DNA from: Mesorhizobium shangrilense
GTDB taxonomy: Bacteria; Pseudomonadota; Alphaproteobacteria; Rhizobiales; Rhizobiaceae
Length of the DNA stretch: 64,000 nt
Direction: 5' to 3'
Assembly: GCF_028826155.1 (NCBI RefSeq)
Contig: NZ_JAQGPN010000001.1
Location: 3,353,501 to 3,417,500, forward strand
Shown piece by piece: positions 46,985 through 56,424 of the stretch. The first letter of the stretch is position 1. Each line of letters starts with the position of its first letter. Below the pieces are notes generated by a model that saw only the letters and a program-made list of their open reading frames with translations, made no database searches and had not been told where the DNA came from. A program made the position numbers and the translations under genes.

Positions 46985-48301
46985 ATGGGCGCAGCTGTCA
47001 ACGATTCGAGCGACGGATTCTGCCGCGACTGCCTTGCGCGGCAGCACGGGGGCGAACGCCGCTGCCACCGCTGCGGAAGCCCAAGATTGCTGCGCCATCC
47101 TGAGCTCAGCGCGCTGCATGTCGCGCACATAGATTGCGACGCCTTCTACGCCGCGGTCGAGAAGCGCGACCGCCCAGAACTCCGCGACAAGCCGGTCATC
47201 ATCGGCGGCGGCAAGCGTGGCGTGGTGTCGACCGCCTGCTACATCGCCCGCATCAACGGCGTGCGTTCGGCGATGCCCATGTTCAAGGCGCTCGAAGCCT
47301 GCCCCGAGGCGGTCGTCATCAAGCCTGACATGGAGAAATATGCGCGCGTCGGCCGCGAGGTACGGGCCATGATGCAGGCGTTGACGCCGCTGGTGGAGCC
47401 TGTTTCCATCGACGAGGCGTTCCTGGACCTGGCAGGCACCGAGCGCCTGCATGGGCTGCCGCCGGCGCATGTGCTCGCGCGGTTTGCGCATGAGGTGGAG
47501 AAGACGATCGGCATCACCGTCTCCGCCGGCCTGTCCTATTGCAAGTTCCTGGCGAAGGTCGCCTCGGACTTCCGAAAGCCGCGGGGCTTTTCGGTGATCG
47601 GCCGCGCCGAGGCAAAGGATTTCCTTGCGGATCAGCCGGTGACGCTCATCTGGGGCGTCGGCAAGGCCTTTGCGGCCGTGCTGGAACGCGACGGCATCCG
47701 CACCATCAGACAGATCCAGAAGCTCGAGCGCAACGACCTCATGCGCCGCTACGGCACCATGGGCGACCGGCTGTTCCGCCTCTCCCGCGGCGAGGACGAC
47801 CGGCGCGTCCAACCCGACCACGACGCCAAGAGCGTGTCGGCGGAGACGACCTTCGAGACCGATCTCGCGACGTCGGCCGAGCTGGTGCCCGTCCTGCGCG
47901 CGCTGTCCGAGAAAGTTTCCTCGCGCCTGAAGCGCTCGGACATCGCCGGCCGCACCGTGGTGCTCAAGCTGAAGACCCACGACTTCAAGCTCCGTACGCG
48001 CAACCGCCAGCTCGCCGATCCTACGCGCCTTGCCGATCGGATCTTCCAGACCGGCCTTCAGCTGCTCGCCAAGGAGACCGACGGCACCAGGTACAGGCTG
48101 CTCGGGATCGGCGTCAGCGACCTGACCGGCGCAGAACGGGCCGATCCGCCGGACCTGGTCGACCTGCAGGCCCGCAAGCGCGCGCTCGCCGAGGGGGCGA
48201 TCGATTCGCTGCGCGAAAAATTTGGCCGCAGCGCGGTCGAGACGGGGTACACCTTCGGCAGAGGCCGAAATGCACACCCGTCGGAGGCGCCGGAAGACTG
48301 A
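46985..48301 (+). CDS. dinB: DNA polymerase IV with N-terminal zinc ribbon
   Basis: 438 residues. Y-family translesion polymerase: [19 protein letters not shown] (catalytic Asp), [18 protein letters not shown], and [15 protein letters not shown]. An N-terminal extension with FCRDC and CHRCG (C13/C16, C27/C30) forms a zinc ribbon typical of rhizobial DinB1. Start 46985 is chosen because the ATG at 46973 lies inside the LexA box. The very short distance between box and ATG implies a short or leaderless mRNA. Confidence 0.94.
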   Translation: MGAAVNDSSDGFCRDCLARQHGGERRCHRCGSPRLLRHPELSALHVAHIDCDAFYAAVEKRDRPELRDKPVIIGGGKRGVVSTACYIARINGVRSAMPMFKALEACPEAVVIKPDMEKYARVGREVRAMMQALTPLVEPVSIDEAFLDLAGTERLHGLPPAHVLARFAHEVEKTIGITVSAGLSYCKFLAKVASDFRKPRGFSVIGRAEAKDFLADQPVTLIWGVGKAFAAVLERDGIRTIRQIQKLERNDLMRRYGTMGDRLFRLSRGEDDRRVQPDHDAKSVSAETTFETDLATSAELVPVLRALSEKVSSRLKRSDIAGRTVVLKLKTHDFKLRTRNRQLADPTRLADRIFQTGLQLLAKETDGTRYRLLGIGVSDLTGAERADPPDLVDLQARKRALAEGAIDSLREKFGRSAVETGYTFGRGRNAHPSEAPED

Positions 48302-48388
48302 CGTCTTCCCTTCACCAAAAATCCCTGGATCAGCCGTTCCGGTCTCCCGGCCGTTGCGATGCGCTTCGCGAGTTGGCATCAAGCGCGC

Positions 48389-49282
48389 ATGAATGAGCAA
48401 TCAATCCCGAAAGCCGCCATCTGGATGGCGTGCTCGATCGCATGTTTCCTGACGATGTCGGTCGCCGGCCGCACCGCCACCGCGGAGCTCGACGTGTTCC
48501 AGGTGATGGAGATCCGTTCCGTCATCGGCTGGTTCATGCTGTTGCCGCTGGTGATGCGCGCCGGCGGCTTCGCGGCGATGCGGACCAGACGGCCTGTCCA
48601 ACATCTCGGGCGCAATGTCGTCCACTACGCCGGGCAGTACGCATGGCTTTACGCCCTCGGCCTCATACCGCTCGCGGAGCTGGTGTCCATCGAGTTCACG
48701 ACGCCGGTATGGACCGCGATCTTCGCGGTCGCTTTCCTGGGCGAAAAGCTGAACCCCGGCAAGATCGTCGCCATCGTGCTCGGCATTGTCGGCGTTGCAA
48801 TTATCGTACGGCCCGACGGACAAAGCGTCGAACCCGGACACCTGATCATGCTCGCAGGCGCCCTGGCGTTTGGCGCTTCCCTCGTGATGGTGCGGTCGCT
48901 GACCCGCACAGAAAGCGTCGTGCGGATCATCTTCTGGATGCTGGTCATCCAGTCGTTCATTGGCATCGTACCGGCGATCCGGGCCTGGGAGACGCCTTCC
49001 GCGGAGGTTTGGCCTGCCCTCCTGATCGTGGCGTTCACCGGCACCTTCTCGCATTATTGCCTGGCCCGTGCGCTCTCCCATGCCGAGGCCACCGTTGTGT
49101 CGCCGATGGACTTCGCGCGTCTTCCGCTGTCGGCGCTGCTCGGCTGGGCGCTCTATGCGGAGCAGATCGATATGCTGACGGCCGCGGGCGCGGCGCTGAT
49201 CCTGGCCGGCAACCTCGTCAACATGCGGCGCGCGAATGGCAGACCGACGGATCAGGAAGCCGTGCAGAGGTCGAACAGCTAG
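48389..49282 (+). CDS. EamA/DMT superfamily transporter
   Basis: 297 residues with ten hydrophobic segments in two EamA repeats (about 8-125 and 145-285), including IEFTTPVWTAIFAVAFLGEK at the end of the first repeat. Drug/metabolite transporter; substrate unknown. ATG 48389 (MNEQSIPKA) fits the family better than the upstream ATG at 48359. Ends 23 bases before tRNA-Leu on the other strand. Confidence 0.9.
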   Translation: MNEQSIPKAAIWMACSIACFLTMSVAGRTATAELDVFQVMEIRSVIGWFMLLPLVMRAGGFAAMRTRRPVQHLGRNVVHYAGQYAWLYALGLIPLAELVSIEFTTPVWTAIFAVAFLGEKLNPGKIVAIVLGIVGVAIIVRPDGQSVEPGHLIMLAGALAFGASLVMVRSLTRTESVVRIIFWMLVIQSFIGIVPAIRAWETPSAEVWPALLIVAFTGTFSHYCLARALSHAEATVVSPMDFARLPLSALLGWALYAEQIDMLTAAGAALILAGNLVNMRRANGRPTDQEAVQRSNS

Positions 49283-49305
49283 GGGTGTTGCGAAGCGCAA
49301 AAGAG

Positions 49306-49390
49306 TGGTGCGGATGAAGGGACTCGAACCCCCACGCCTTTCGGCACCGGAACCTAAATCCGGGGCGTCTACCAATTCCGCCACATCCGC
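49306..49390 (-). tRNA. tRNA-Leu (UAG anticodon)
   Basis: 85 nt on the minus strand, class II with a long variable arm. Acceptor stem GCGGATG, D arm GTGGCGGAATTGGTAGACGC, anticodon TAG in loop ATTTAGG, T arm GGTTCGAGTCCC and encoded CCA end (49308-49306). Confidence 0.96.
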
Positions 49391-49441
49391 GTGCGACCGC
49401 ATTCCCATGTGCGGAGGCCGCTGTCAATCAACCTGCGTCGA

Positions 49442-50023
49442 TCAGTATGGCGGTTCTTCGTAGACCGGCGCGGCGCCGTCCATCAGCGCCTTGATCTGCG
49501 GCGCGCCGTCTGAAGCGAGCGCGACGAGCACGCCGAAGCTCCTGACGCGCATGTCCTTCTCCATCTGGAGCCCCTCGCCTTCCGGCAGATAATAGCGTTC
49601 GATGCCGTAGGTCACGGACAGCCTCGAGCCGCTGTCCAGACCCCAGGCGGCCGCCGCCGTGCCGCGGATCACGAGTTCTCCCTCGCCGACTGGCGCGTCG
49701 CCCGGAACGCCGAGGGTGGCCGATCGGACGCGCCAGTATCCATCGCCATCCTTGCCGATCCGCACGAAGATCTGCCCGGCTTCGCTGGTCGCCTGGCCGG
49801 CCGGCAGGTTGGCTACCAGGTCGGTCGGGATGCTGGCGATCTCGTAGCCCAGCCGCACATAGTCGCCACGCAGCAGATCGCGGGGATCGACGGGCTCCAC
49901 CTTGAGCAGCACTTCCGCGCCCTTGCGCAGGACTGACGCCCGACCGGCGATCATCCACCCCAGAAACGCTATCTGCAGCAGCGCGACCAGCACGGCGAGC
50001 AGGATTGAACGACGCATCGTCAT
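49442..50023 (-). CDS. GDYXXLXY domain-containing membrane protein
   Basis: 193 residues. An N-terminal membrane helix (about 6-25) is followed by a periplasmic domain with the name-giving motif GDYVRLGY (about residue 54) and VEPVDPRDLLR. The family is of unknown function and usually encoded with DUF2157 and/or DUF4401 proteins, as here. Start 50023 overlaps the DUF2157 stop by 4 bases. Confidence 0.9.
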   Translation of the reverse strand: MTMRRSILLAVLVALLQIAFLGWMIAGRASVLRKGAEVLLKVEPVDPRDLLRGDYVRLGYEIASIPTDLVANLPAGQATSEAGQIFVRIGKDGDGYWRVRSATLGVPGDAPVGEGELVIRGTAAAAWGLDSGSRLSVTYGIERYYLPEGEGLQMEKDMRVRSFGVLVALASDGAPQIKALMDGAAPVYEEPPY

Positions 50024-51129
50024 GCGACCCTCCCGGCAACCACCGGTCTTGCGCCCAGGCGCCTCTCGATCCGGCTGATAATGAAAGCGACGGCAGCCAG
50101 CGCCAGACCTGAAAACAGGAACAGCCCAGCCGTGTCCATCATGGTTCCGACGGTGATCACATAGGCAAGGCAAAGTTCGACCGTGAATGCCGCGTAGGCG
50201 ATCCAACGCATCAGGGCGCTCTCCCGGCCGCGAAGCACCAGGGCTGCCACGATGCCGGCGAAAGCCACCAGGGTGGTCAAAAGCATCGGCCCGAACTGGT
50301 CGTAGACCTCGACCTGGATCATCGACATGCCGACCATGAAGCCGATCAGCGGGTGGGCCGGATAGGGACCGCCGAGCTGGGCGAGCCGTTCGACGGCGTC
50401 GCCGGCCCACAGGGCCGCGGCGAACACGATCGCCGACACGACGACCAGCGCGACGCCCATCTCCATCTGCCGCCCGTCGATACCATAAAGAAATGCGTAG
50501 AGGATCGCCGACAGGACGAGAAGATGGCGCGCCGCGCGGCTGCGGGTCCAGTATGAGATTGCCCAGCTTGCGGCGCCAAGCAGCAAGAAGCCATGCGGGT
50601 GGCCGGTCGACGGATAGTCGAACTCGCGCATCAACAGCCAGACGACAGCTATGATCACCGACGCATTCGTGAGGACGGGCGATCGCAGGCCGATCGCGGC
50701 AACCATCGTACCAGCGCACCAGATGAGGATGGCTTCAGTCTCGTCGCCGGCAAAGTGGTACATCTGGCCGATCAGGGCGATCGAACCTCCGAAGGCCACG
50801 GCGCCAAGCACGAAGAGCGCTTCGCCGAAGCCCGGATGATCCCGCTGCTTCAAGACGGCGCCGCCGACATAGCTCGTTGCGATCAGCGCGAACAGGCCGA
50901 GCACGCGGGCGATGCGCGGAATGCCTTCCCAATTGGCCGCCACGAAGATCAGAATGGACGCCCCAAGCAGTATTGCCGCCATGATGGCCAGTACCGATCC
51001 GAAGGATGCGCCCGCCGTTTGGCGCGACCCGACATCCCGGTCGAGCAGGTCCGCCGTCCTGGCATCGATCAGCCCTTCACGGGTCCATCGCTCAATGTCC
51101 CTTCGAACCCGCATCTGATAGTCGAACAT
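50020..51129 (-). CDS. DUF2157 domain-containing membrane protein
   Basis: 369 residues. A cytoplasmic N-terminal segment (RRDIERWTREGLIDARTADL) is followed by about ten membrane helices. DUF2157 proteins are uncharacterised integral membrane proteins almost always linked to GDYXXLXY partners; no DUF4401 gene is seen here. First gene of a two-gene operon, divergent from the DUF1127 pair. Confidence 0.88.
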   Translation of the reverse strand: MFDYQMRVRRDIERWTREGLIDARTADLLDRDVGSRQTAGASFGSVLAIMAAILLGASILIFVAANWEGIPRIARVLGLFALIATSYVGGAVLKQRDHPGFGEALFVLGAVAFGGSIALIGQMYHFAGDETEAILIWCAGTMVAAIGLRSPVLTNASVIIAVVWLLMREFDYPSTGHPHGFLLLGAASWAISYWTRSRAARHLLVLSAILYAFLYGIDGRQMEMGVALVVVSAIVFAAALWAGDAVERLAQLGGPYPAHPLIGFMVGMSMIQVEVYDQFGPMLLTTLVAFAGIVAALVLRGRESALMRWIAYAAFTVELCLAYVITVGTMMDTAGLFLFSGLALAAVAFIISRIERRLGARPVVAGRVA

Positions 51130-51377
51130 CCGTTGACCCCAACCCTTGCGCGCAGCGCGGCGCCACTTCCGCCAAGCGCCGTAAACCCCTGACGCGACGT
51201 CACTTTCGAGTCGACGACACAGTTTGGCCCCAGGTGCTAAAACCGATTAATGTTGCATTGCACAATACGCATTGCTGCTATGCACCAATAGCAGTTCAAA
51301 TGCGGATTGGGCGCGCCTATCTAGGCTTCGTACACAGACAGACAAAAAAACGAACCGAAGACGAAACGAGCACTACC

Positions 51378-51518
51378 ATGAACCTGATCCGCAACTACCG
51401 CAACTGGCGCCGCTACCGTGAGACGGTGAGCGAGCTGAACCGGCTGACCAACCGCGAACTGAACGACCTCGGCATCACCCGCAGCGACATCCCGTTCGTC
51501 GCGCGCAAGTCGGTCTAA
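51378..51518 (+). CDS. DUF1127 small protein (first of tandem pair)
   Basis: 46 residues. NYRNWRRYRETVSELNRLTN followed by RELNDLGITRSDI is the compact DUF1127 form. Highly basic, possibly RNA-binding by analogy with CcaF1 of Rhodobacter. It lies 48 bases upstream of a close paralogue. Confidence 0.88.
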   Translation: MNLIRNYRNWRRYRETVSELNRLTNRELNDLGITRSDIPFVARKSV

Positions 51519-51566
51519 GGCATATCCGCGCCGACAGTGGCGCGACAAGGACACGTGAGAACGAAA

Positions 51567-51710
51567 ATGAAACTGATCCGCACTTTCCGTGACTGGCGCG
51601 CTTACCGCGCGACGGTCGCCGAGCTGGGTCGACTTTCGGACCGCCAGCTCTTCGACCTCGGCATCAACCGGGGCAGCATCGAAATGGTCGCCCGCAGGGC
51701 GGTCCGTTAG
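51567..51710 (+). CDS. DUF1127 small protein (second of tandem pair)
   Basis: 47 residues: MKLIRTFRDWRAYRATVAEL, then GRLSDRQLFDLGINRGSIEM and VARRAVR. A clear paralogue of the gene just upstream (same length, same core). Too short for most gene finders. A 162-bp tandem repeat array begins 5 bases after its stop codon. Confidence 0.85.
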   Translation: MKLIRTFRDWRAYRATVAELGRLSDRQLFDLGINRGSIEMVARRAVR

Positions 51711-51715
51711 CTATA

Positions 51716-52647
51716 GGAACTTCGTCGGCGCCTACCTCCTCCCAGGCAATGACGAATACGGCCGGCAATCACCTCCTCCCGATCGCCGGTCGGACCATAG
51801 CGCACCCGCCGAACCTCCTCCCTCGGCGGGTGCAGCTTTCCCAGAGGCCTCCGCAGCCTCTCTAAATATTGGCGGAAGGAACTTCGTCGGCGCCTACCTC
51901 CTCCCAGGCAATGACGAATACGGCCGGCAATCTCCTCCTCCCGATCGCCGGTCGGACCATAGCGCACCCGCCGAACCTCCTCCCTCGGCGGGTGCAGCTT
52001 TCCCAGAGGCCTCCGCAGCCTCTCTAAACACTGGCGGAAGGAACTTCGTCGGCGCCTACCTCCTCCCAGGCAATGACGAATACGGCCGGCAATCTCCTCC
52101 TCCCGATCGCCGGTCGGACCATAGCGCACCCGCCGAACCTCCTCCCTCGGCGGGTGCAGCTTCTCCAGAGGTCTCCGCAGCCTCTCTAAACACTGGCGGA
52201 AGGAACTTCGTCGGCGCCTACCTCCTCCCAGGCAATGACGAATACGGCCGGCAATCTCCTCCTCCCGATCGCCGGTCGGACCATAGCGCACCCGCCGAAC
52301 CTCCTCCCTCGGCGGGTGCAGCTTCCCAGAGGCTTCCGCGGCCTCTCTAAACACTGGCGGAAGGAACTTCGTCGGCGCCTACCTCCTCCCAGGCAATGAC
52401 GAATACGGCCGGCAATCATCTCCTCCCGATCGCCGGTCGGACCATAGCGCACCCGCCGAATCTCCTCCCTCGGCGGGTGCTGCTTCCCAGAGGTTTCCGC
52501 AGCCTCGCTAAACAATGGCGGAAGGAACTTCGTCGGCGCCTACCTCCTCCCAGGCAATGACGAATACGGCCGGCAATCTCCTCCTCCCGATCGCCGGTCG
52601 GACCATAGCGCACCCGCCGAACCTCCTCCCTCGGCGGGTGCTGCTTC
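51716..52647. repeat. Tandem repeat array, 162-bp unit (five full copies plus one partial)
   Basis: Units start (at GGAACTTCGTCGG) at 51716, 51878, 52040, 52202, 52363 and 52524; periods are 162, 162, 162, 161 and 161, and the sixth copy stops at 52647. Copies differ at only a few bases. Each full unit carries two perfect hairpins, given here for unit 1: an 11-bp stem (51802-51812 with 51823-51833) and a 6-bp stem (51843-51848 with 51856-51861). The frame stays open through the first copies because 162 is divisible by 3, but the 161-bp copies break it and there is no start or ribosome site, so I treat it as non-coding. No spacers, so not CRISPR. Confidence 0.92.
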
Positions 52648-52688
52648 TCAACCGACAGTTTCGCCCAATCGATGTGACCGCTTTCGGC

Positions 52689-53285
52689 TCAGCGCACGCC
52701 GCCGACGCCGCGCCGTTTCCATTCGTCGAGCGGCATGACGTCAGGAGCGCCGCCGCCGGGCTCGTACCAGCTGTCGATCGCCCACTTGCGTCCAGAGGGA
52801 TCGACGAGGACGGCGGTGAAGTGCGGATAACGTCCATCCGCGAAGAATCCGCGCGAGACATTGCGGGACACCGTGTGATGCTTGAGCAGGCCACGGCTCG
52901 CCAGCAGCTTCAGCAGGGAGGATGTGTTGGTGGATTCGTCGACGCAATCCATCTGGCCGCGTTCGCGGCCGCGTCCGAAGTCGGATTTCGGTCGATCCTT
53001 GATTCCAACGGCCGCCACCGCCCGCCGCTCGTAGAACTGAACGACCTTTGCCACCGCGCGCCGTTCCGCCTCGGGCGACGACGCGCCCGACTTCATGATG
53101 GATGCGATTTGCCTCAGATCAGCCGCGCCGAAGTCGATGCGCGTCTTGTAGTAGCACGAGTAGCCGTGACAGACCGTGAGGCGATCGCCGGCATTCGCGG
53201 CTTGGACGGAAAAGACCGCCAGAACCGGCAGAATGAGACGACAAAGACAGGAACCGATTCCCCCGAGCCTCATTCGAACGAGCAT
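52689..53285 (-). CDS. Secreted protein with putative Cys-His-Asp (papain/transglutaminase-like) triad
   Basis: 198 residues from the ATG at 53285. A signal peptide ends around VQAANAG. In the mature part, the order of conserved-looking residues is Cys in GQMDCVDESTNT, His in YPHFTAVLV and Asp in KWAIDSWYEPGG, the order seen in papain-like and bacterial transglutaminase-like cysteine peptidases. A CHGYSCYYK segment near the N-terminus could form a disulphide. The family is unnamed to me; catalysis is inference. In-frame ATGs at 53294 and 53273 are alternative starts; no ribosome site decides. It is divergent from trmFO. Confidence 0.7.
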   Translation of the reverse strand: MLVRMRLGGIGSCLCRLILPVLAVFSVQAANAGDRLTVCHGYSCYYKTRIDFGAADLRQIASIMKSGASSPEAERRAVAKVVQFYERRAVAAVGIKDRPKSDFGRGRERGQMDCVDESTNTSSLLKLLASRGLLKHHTVSRNVSRGFFADGRYPHFTAVLVDPSGRKWAIDSWYEPGGGAPDVMPLDEWKRRGVGGVR

Positions 53286-53359
53286 AGTTTGCATTCGAAC
53301 GCGCGCAACAGCGTTTCGCCACATTGCTTTCGGCAGCCCGGAGGCATATTTCCGGCGGC

Positions 53360-54784
53360 ATGACACTGAAGCCAATCCACATCATAGGCGGCGGTCTCGC
53401 CGGTTCCGAAGCTGCCTGGCAGGCCGCCGAAGCGGGCGTGCCGGTGATCCTGCACGAGATGCGGCCGGTGCGAGGCACCGACGCGCACAAGACCGAGAGC
53501 CTGGCGGAACTCGTCTGCTCCAATTCCTTCCGCTCCGATGACGCGGCGACGAATGCGGTCGGTCTTCTTCACGCCGAGATGCGGCTGGCGAACTCCCTGA
53601 TCATGGCTTGCGGCGACGCGCACCAGGTGCCGGCCGGCAGCGCGCTTGCCGTCGACCGCGACGGGTTTTCGGCGGCGGTGACCGCAAGGCTCGAAGCGCA
53701 TCCGATGATCACGATCGTGCGGGAAGAGGTGGCAGGACTCCCGCCCACGGACTGGGATCAGGCGATCATCGCCACGGGTCCCCTCACCGCGCCTTCGCTG
53801 GCGGACGCGATCGCCCGGGAGACCGGCGCCGATGCGCTCGCCTTCTTCGACGCCATCGCGCCCATCATCCATTTCGACACGCTCGACATGGACGTGTGCT
53901 GGTTCCAGTCGCGCTACGACAAGGTGGGGCCGGGCGGCACCGGCAAGGACTACATCAACTGCCCGATGGACAAGGCGCAGTATGAGGCATTCGTGGCCGC
54001 GCTGCTGGAGGGCCAGAAGACCGAGTTCAAGGATTGGGAGGGCACGCCCTATTTCGACGGCTGCCTGCCGGTCGAGGTCATGGCCGAACGCGGACCGGAA
54101 ACGCTGCGCCATGGCCCGATGAAACCGATGGGGCTCACCAATGCGCACAATCCCACCGTCAAGCCCTACGCCGTGGCGCAACTGCGTCAGGACAATGCGC
54201 TGGGCACGCTCTACAACATGGTCGGCTTCCAGACGAAGCTGAAGCACGGGGAGCAGGTGCGCATCTTCAGGATGATCCCGGGTCTGGAGAACGCGGAATT
54301 CGCGCGACTGGGTGGCTTGCACCGCAACACCTATATCAACTCGCCGACTTTGCTCGACGGCTCGCTGCAGTTGAAGTCCCGGATCGGCCTGCGCTTCGCG
54401 GGGCAGATTACCGGCTGCGAGGGCTATGTCGAAAGCGCGGCGATGGGCTTGCTGGCCGGCCGATTCGCAGCCTCCGAACGCCTCAATCGACCGCTCGCGC
54501 CGCCGCCGGCGACCACCGCCTTCGGCGCACTGCTGAATCACATAACGGGCGGCCACATCGTGTCCGACGACGAACCCGGAAAACGCTCTTTCCAGCCGAT
54601 GAACATCAATTTCGGCCTGTTCCCGCCCCTCGAGCCGGGCACAAAGCTGCGGCCGGACGATTTCGAGGGGCGCTTCCGCGGCAAGGACAAGGCGATCGCC
54701 AAGAAGAAGGCGACCACGGCGCGCGCCCTGCGCGATTTCCGATTCTGGCTGGAGGCCGCGGCGGCTGCGCAGGCGGCCGAATAG
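53360..54784 (+). CDS. trmFO: Folate/FAD-dependent tRNA U54 methyltransferase TrmFO
   Basis: 474 residues. It makes ribothymidine-54 in tRNA with methylene-THF as donor. The FAD motif [50 protein letters not shown] and [11 protein letters not shown] are conserved, and the Cys residues in the later domain ([11 protein letters not shown]) are present. ATG 53360 gives [12 protein letters not shown], the usual start. Confidence 0.97.
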   Translation: MTLKPIHIIGGGLAGSEAAWQAAEAGVPVILHEMRPVRGTDAHKTESLAELVCSNSFRSDDAATNAVGLLHAEMRLANSLIMACGDAHQVPAGSALAVDRDGFSAAVTARLEAHPMITIVREEVAGLPPTDWDQAIIATGPLTAPSLADAIARETGADALAFFDAIAPIIHFDTLDMDVCWFQSRYDKVGPGGTGKDYINCPMDKAQYEAFVAALLEGQKTEFKDWEGTPYFDGCLPVEVMAERGPETLRHGPMKPMGLTNAHNPTVKPYAVAQLRQDNALGTLYNMVGFQTKLKHGEQVRIFRMIPGLENAEFARLGGLHRNTYINSPTLLDGSLQLKSRIGLRFAGQITGCEGYVESAAMGLLAGRFAASERLNRPLAPPPATTAFGALLNHITGGHIVSDDEPGKRSFQPMNINFGLFPPLEPGTKLRPDDFEGRFRGKDKAIAKKKATTARALRDFRFWLEAAAAAQAAE

Positions 54785-54820
54785 CGTCGCCGCGCCTTCC
54801 GCTGCACGTCCCGGACAGAC

Positions 54821-55801
54821 CTACTCCGCCGGCTGCACCGCAGCGCCGCCTTGCGTCGTGCCCTTGCCTGGCAGCCCGGGCATCCCCGCCTGGTCGGGAT
54901 GCATCCTCACATATTGGGCCTTCAGGTCCTCGGATGTCTTGCGGCTGCCGTCATGGCTCCAGCCGGGCGGCGCGAACATGTAGAGCAGCCGTTGGCGCAT
55001 CGTCAGCCCGGGTCTGCGCACGTCGCCCAGGATCGAGATCCACTCGTGGAAGGCCACGTAGAAGAGGTTGAAAGTTCCGATATTGTGGACGATGCCGAAC
55101 TTCGGCACGTCCTCGTCCCGCTCCTCCACGAACGTGCCGAACATCCGGTCCCAGATGATGAAGGTCGCGCCGTAGTTGGCGTCGAGATAGCGCGGATTGT
55201 TCGAATGGTGCACGCGGTGGTGGGAGGGCGTGTTCATGACGAACTCGATCGGCTTCCACAGCTTGCCGACCAGTTCCGTATGCAGCCAGAACTGGTAGGC
55301 GAGATTGATGCCGCCGACGAACAGGATCATCAGCGGGTGGAAGCCCAGCCAGGCAAGCGGCAGGTAGAGCAGGAACGAGCCGGTGAAGATCGTCGTCCAG
55401 GGCTGCCGCAGCGCCGTCGTCAGGTTGAAGTGCTGGCTGGAATGATGGTTGACGTGGTCGGCCCACCACCACCGGATGCGGTGCAGCCCGACGTGATAGA
55501 CGTAGCGGCGGAAGTCATCGAGGATGAAGCACAGAACCACGGCCCACCAGCTAAATCCGGGGTCGAAAACCCGGTACTGATAGGCCCACTGCATCATGGC
55601 GATCAGCACGACGGCGTAGATGATGCCCGTGGCGACGTTGCCGACGCCCATCAGCAGGCTGGTCATCGCATCCCGGTGCTCATACTGCCCCTTGCCCTTG
55701 CCCAGCCAGATCAGGCCGAGCTCGATCAGGATGCCCGCCACGTAGAGCGGGATCGCCAGTTGGCCCGTGTTTGGAAAGTGGATGTTCGCCAGACTGTCCA
55801 C
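54821..55801 (-). CDS. Sterol desaturase / fatty acid hydroxylase family protein
   Basis: 326 residues, starting with GTG at 55801 behind GGGAGG. Several membrane helices and the di-iron histidine motifs of the family: HRIRWWWADHVNHHSS and HRVHHSNNPRYLD, plus HTELVGKLW. Members hydroxylate or desaturate lipids; substrate unknown in this clade. Same strand as the upstream small membrane protein gene, about 100 bases away. Confidence 0.92.
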   Translation of the reverse strand: MDSLANIHFPNTGQLAIPLYVAGILIELGLIWLGKGKGQYEHRDAMTSLLMGVGNVATGIIYAVVLIAMMQWAYQYRVFDPGFSWWAVVLCFILDDFRRYVYHVGLHRIRWWWADHVNHHSSQHFNLTTALRQPWTTIFTGSFLLYLPLAWLGFHPLMILFVGGINLAYQFWLHTELVGKLWKPIEFVMNTPSHHRVHHSNNPRYLDANYGATFIIWDRMFGTFVEERDEDVPKFGIVHNIGTFNLFYVAFHEWISILGDVRRPGLTMRQRLLYMFAPPGWSHDGSRKTSEDLKAQYVRMHPDQAGMPGLPGKGTTQGGAAVQPAE

Positions 55802-55898
55802 CCCGGCCCTCCCCCGTTAACAATCGGTTTACTATGCCCGACGGCGCGATGGAGGGGAAGCCGCAACCAGAGCGCGCAACCCAGTCAATCCAACATCT

Positions 55899-56342
55899 TT
55901 ATGAAATTGGTAAAAATGCGTCAGGGCTCGGCGGCTGCAGAGCCCCGGCTGCAAAGTCGCGATCTTCGGAGCGGGCGAACTGGAAATGCATGCGCCGCAA
56001 CGTGACGTCGTTGAACCGCACGGTCAGGACATCGCTCCCGTCGCGGACGACTTCCGCAACGTCGGGCGAAGTGAGCTGACGCGTGACGAACCGGTCACCC
56101 ATCCCGTGAACGAAACCCGTCGCGCCGGCGTCCATCGCGAGGAAGGCCGTGCGGCGGTCGCGCGTCAGCACGATGCCGCCGAACTCTTCGACGCCAACTT
56201 CGGGATAGTCGCGGCGGAACTGCGCGACTGCGTCCTCCTCGCCAGCGAGAAGAGCGCGCTCCTTCTTGCCGACGAACCGGAGCAAGATATCGACAACGAG
56301 AAGGCCGCCGACGATTAGGCCGATCAGGACGGGCAGGCTCAC
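55899..56342 (-). CDS. Conserved single-pass membrane protein, unknown function
   Basis: 147 residues. One membrane helix (about 3-22) followed by a basic stretch GKKERALL and a soluble domain with two beta-rich halves (FGGIVLTRDRRTAFLAMD, VLTVRFNDVTLRRMHFQF). No family name known to me. Last gene of the minus-strand yajC-secDF-Mth938-NDUFAF6-like run, 82 bases after the preceding stop. Confidence 0.75.
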   Translation of the reverse strand: MSLPVLIGLIVGGLLVVDILLRFVGKKERALLAGEEDAVAQFRRDYPEVGVEEFGGIVLTRDRRTAFLAMDAGATGFVHGMGDRFVTRQLTSPDVAEVVRDGSDVLTVRFNDVTLRRMHFQFARSEDRDFAAGALQPPSPDAFLPIS

Positions 56343-56424
56343 CGATGATCCTCCGAGCGCCGGTCCCCGCCGGCTTCGGGCCGTTTGGTAGCACAGGACG
56401 CAGTGGCGTCAAACGCGGGCCGCG

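Noticed and set aside
51589..52350. Open frame reading through the first four tandem repeat units as a 54-residue repeat protein
   Set aside because: Starts inside the DUF1127 gene in another frame, has no ribosome site, and the frame breaks at the 161-bp units. More likely a by-product of a unit length divisible by three.
51716..52647. CRISPR array
   Set aside because: Units are 162 bp and directly adjacent with no unique spacers, and no cas genes are in the window.
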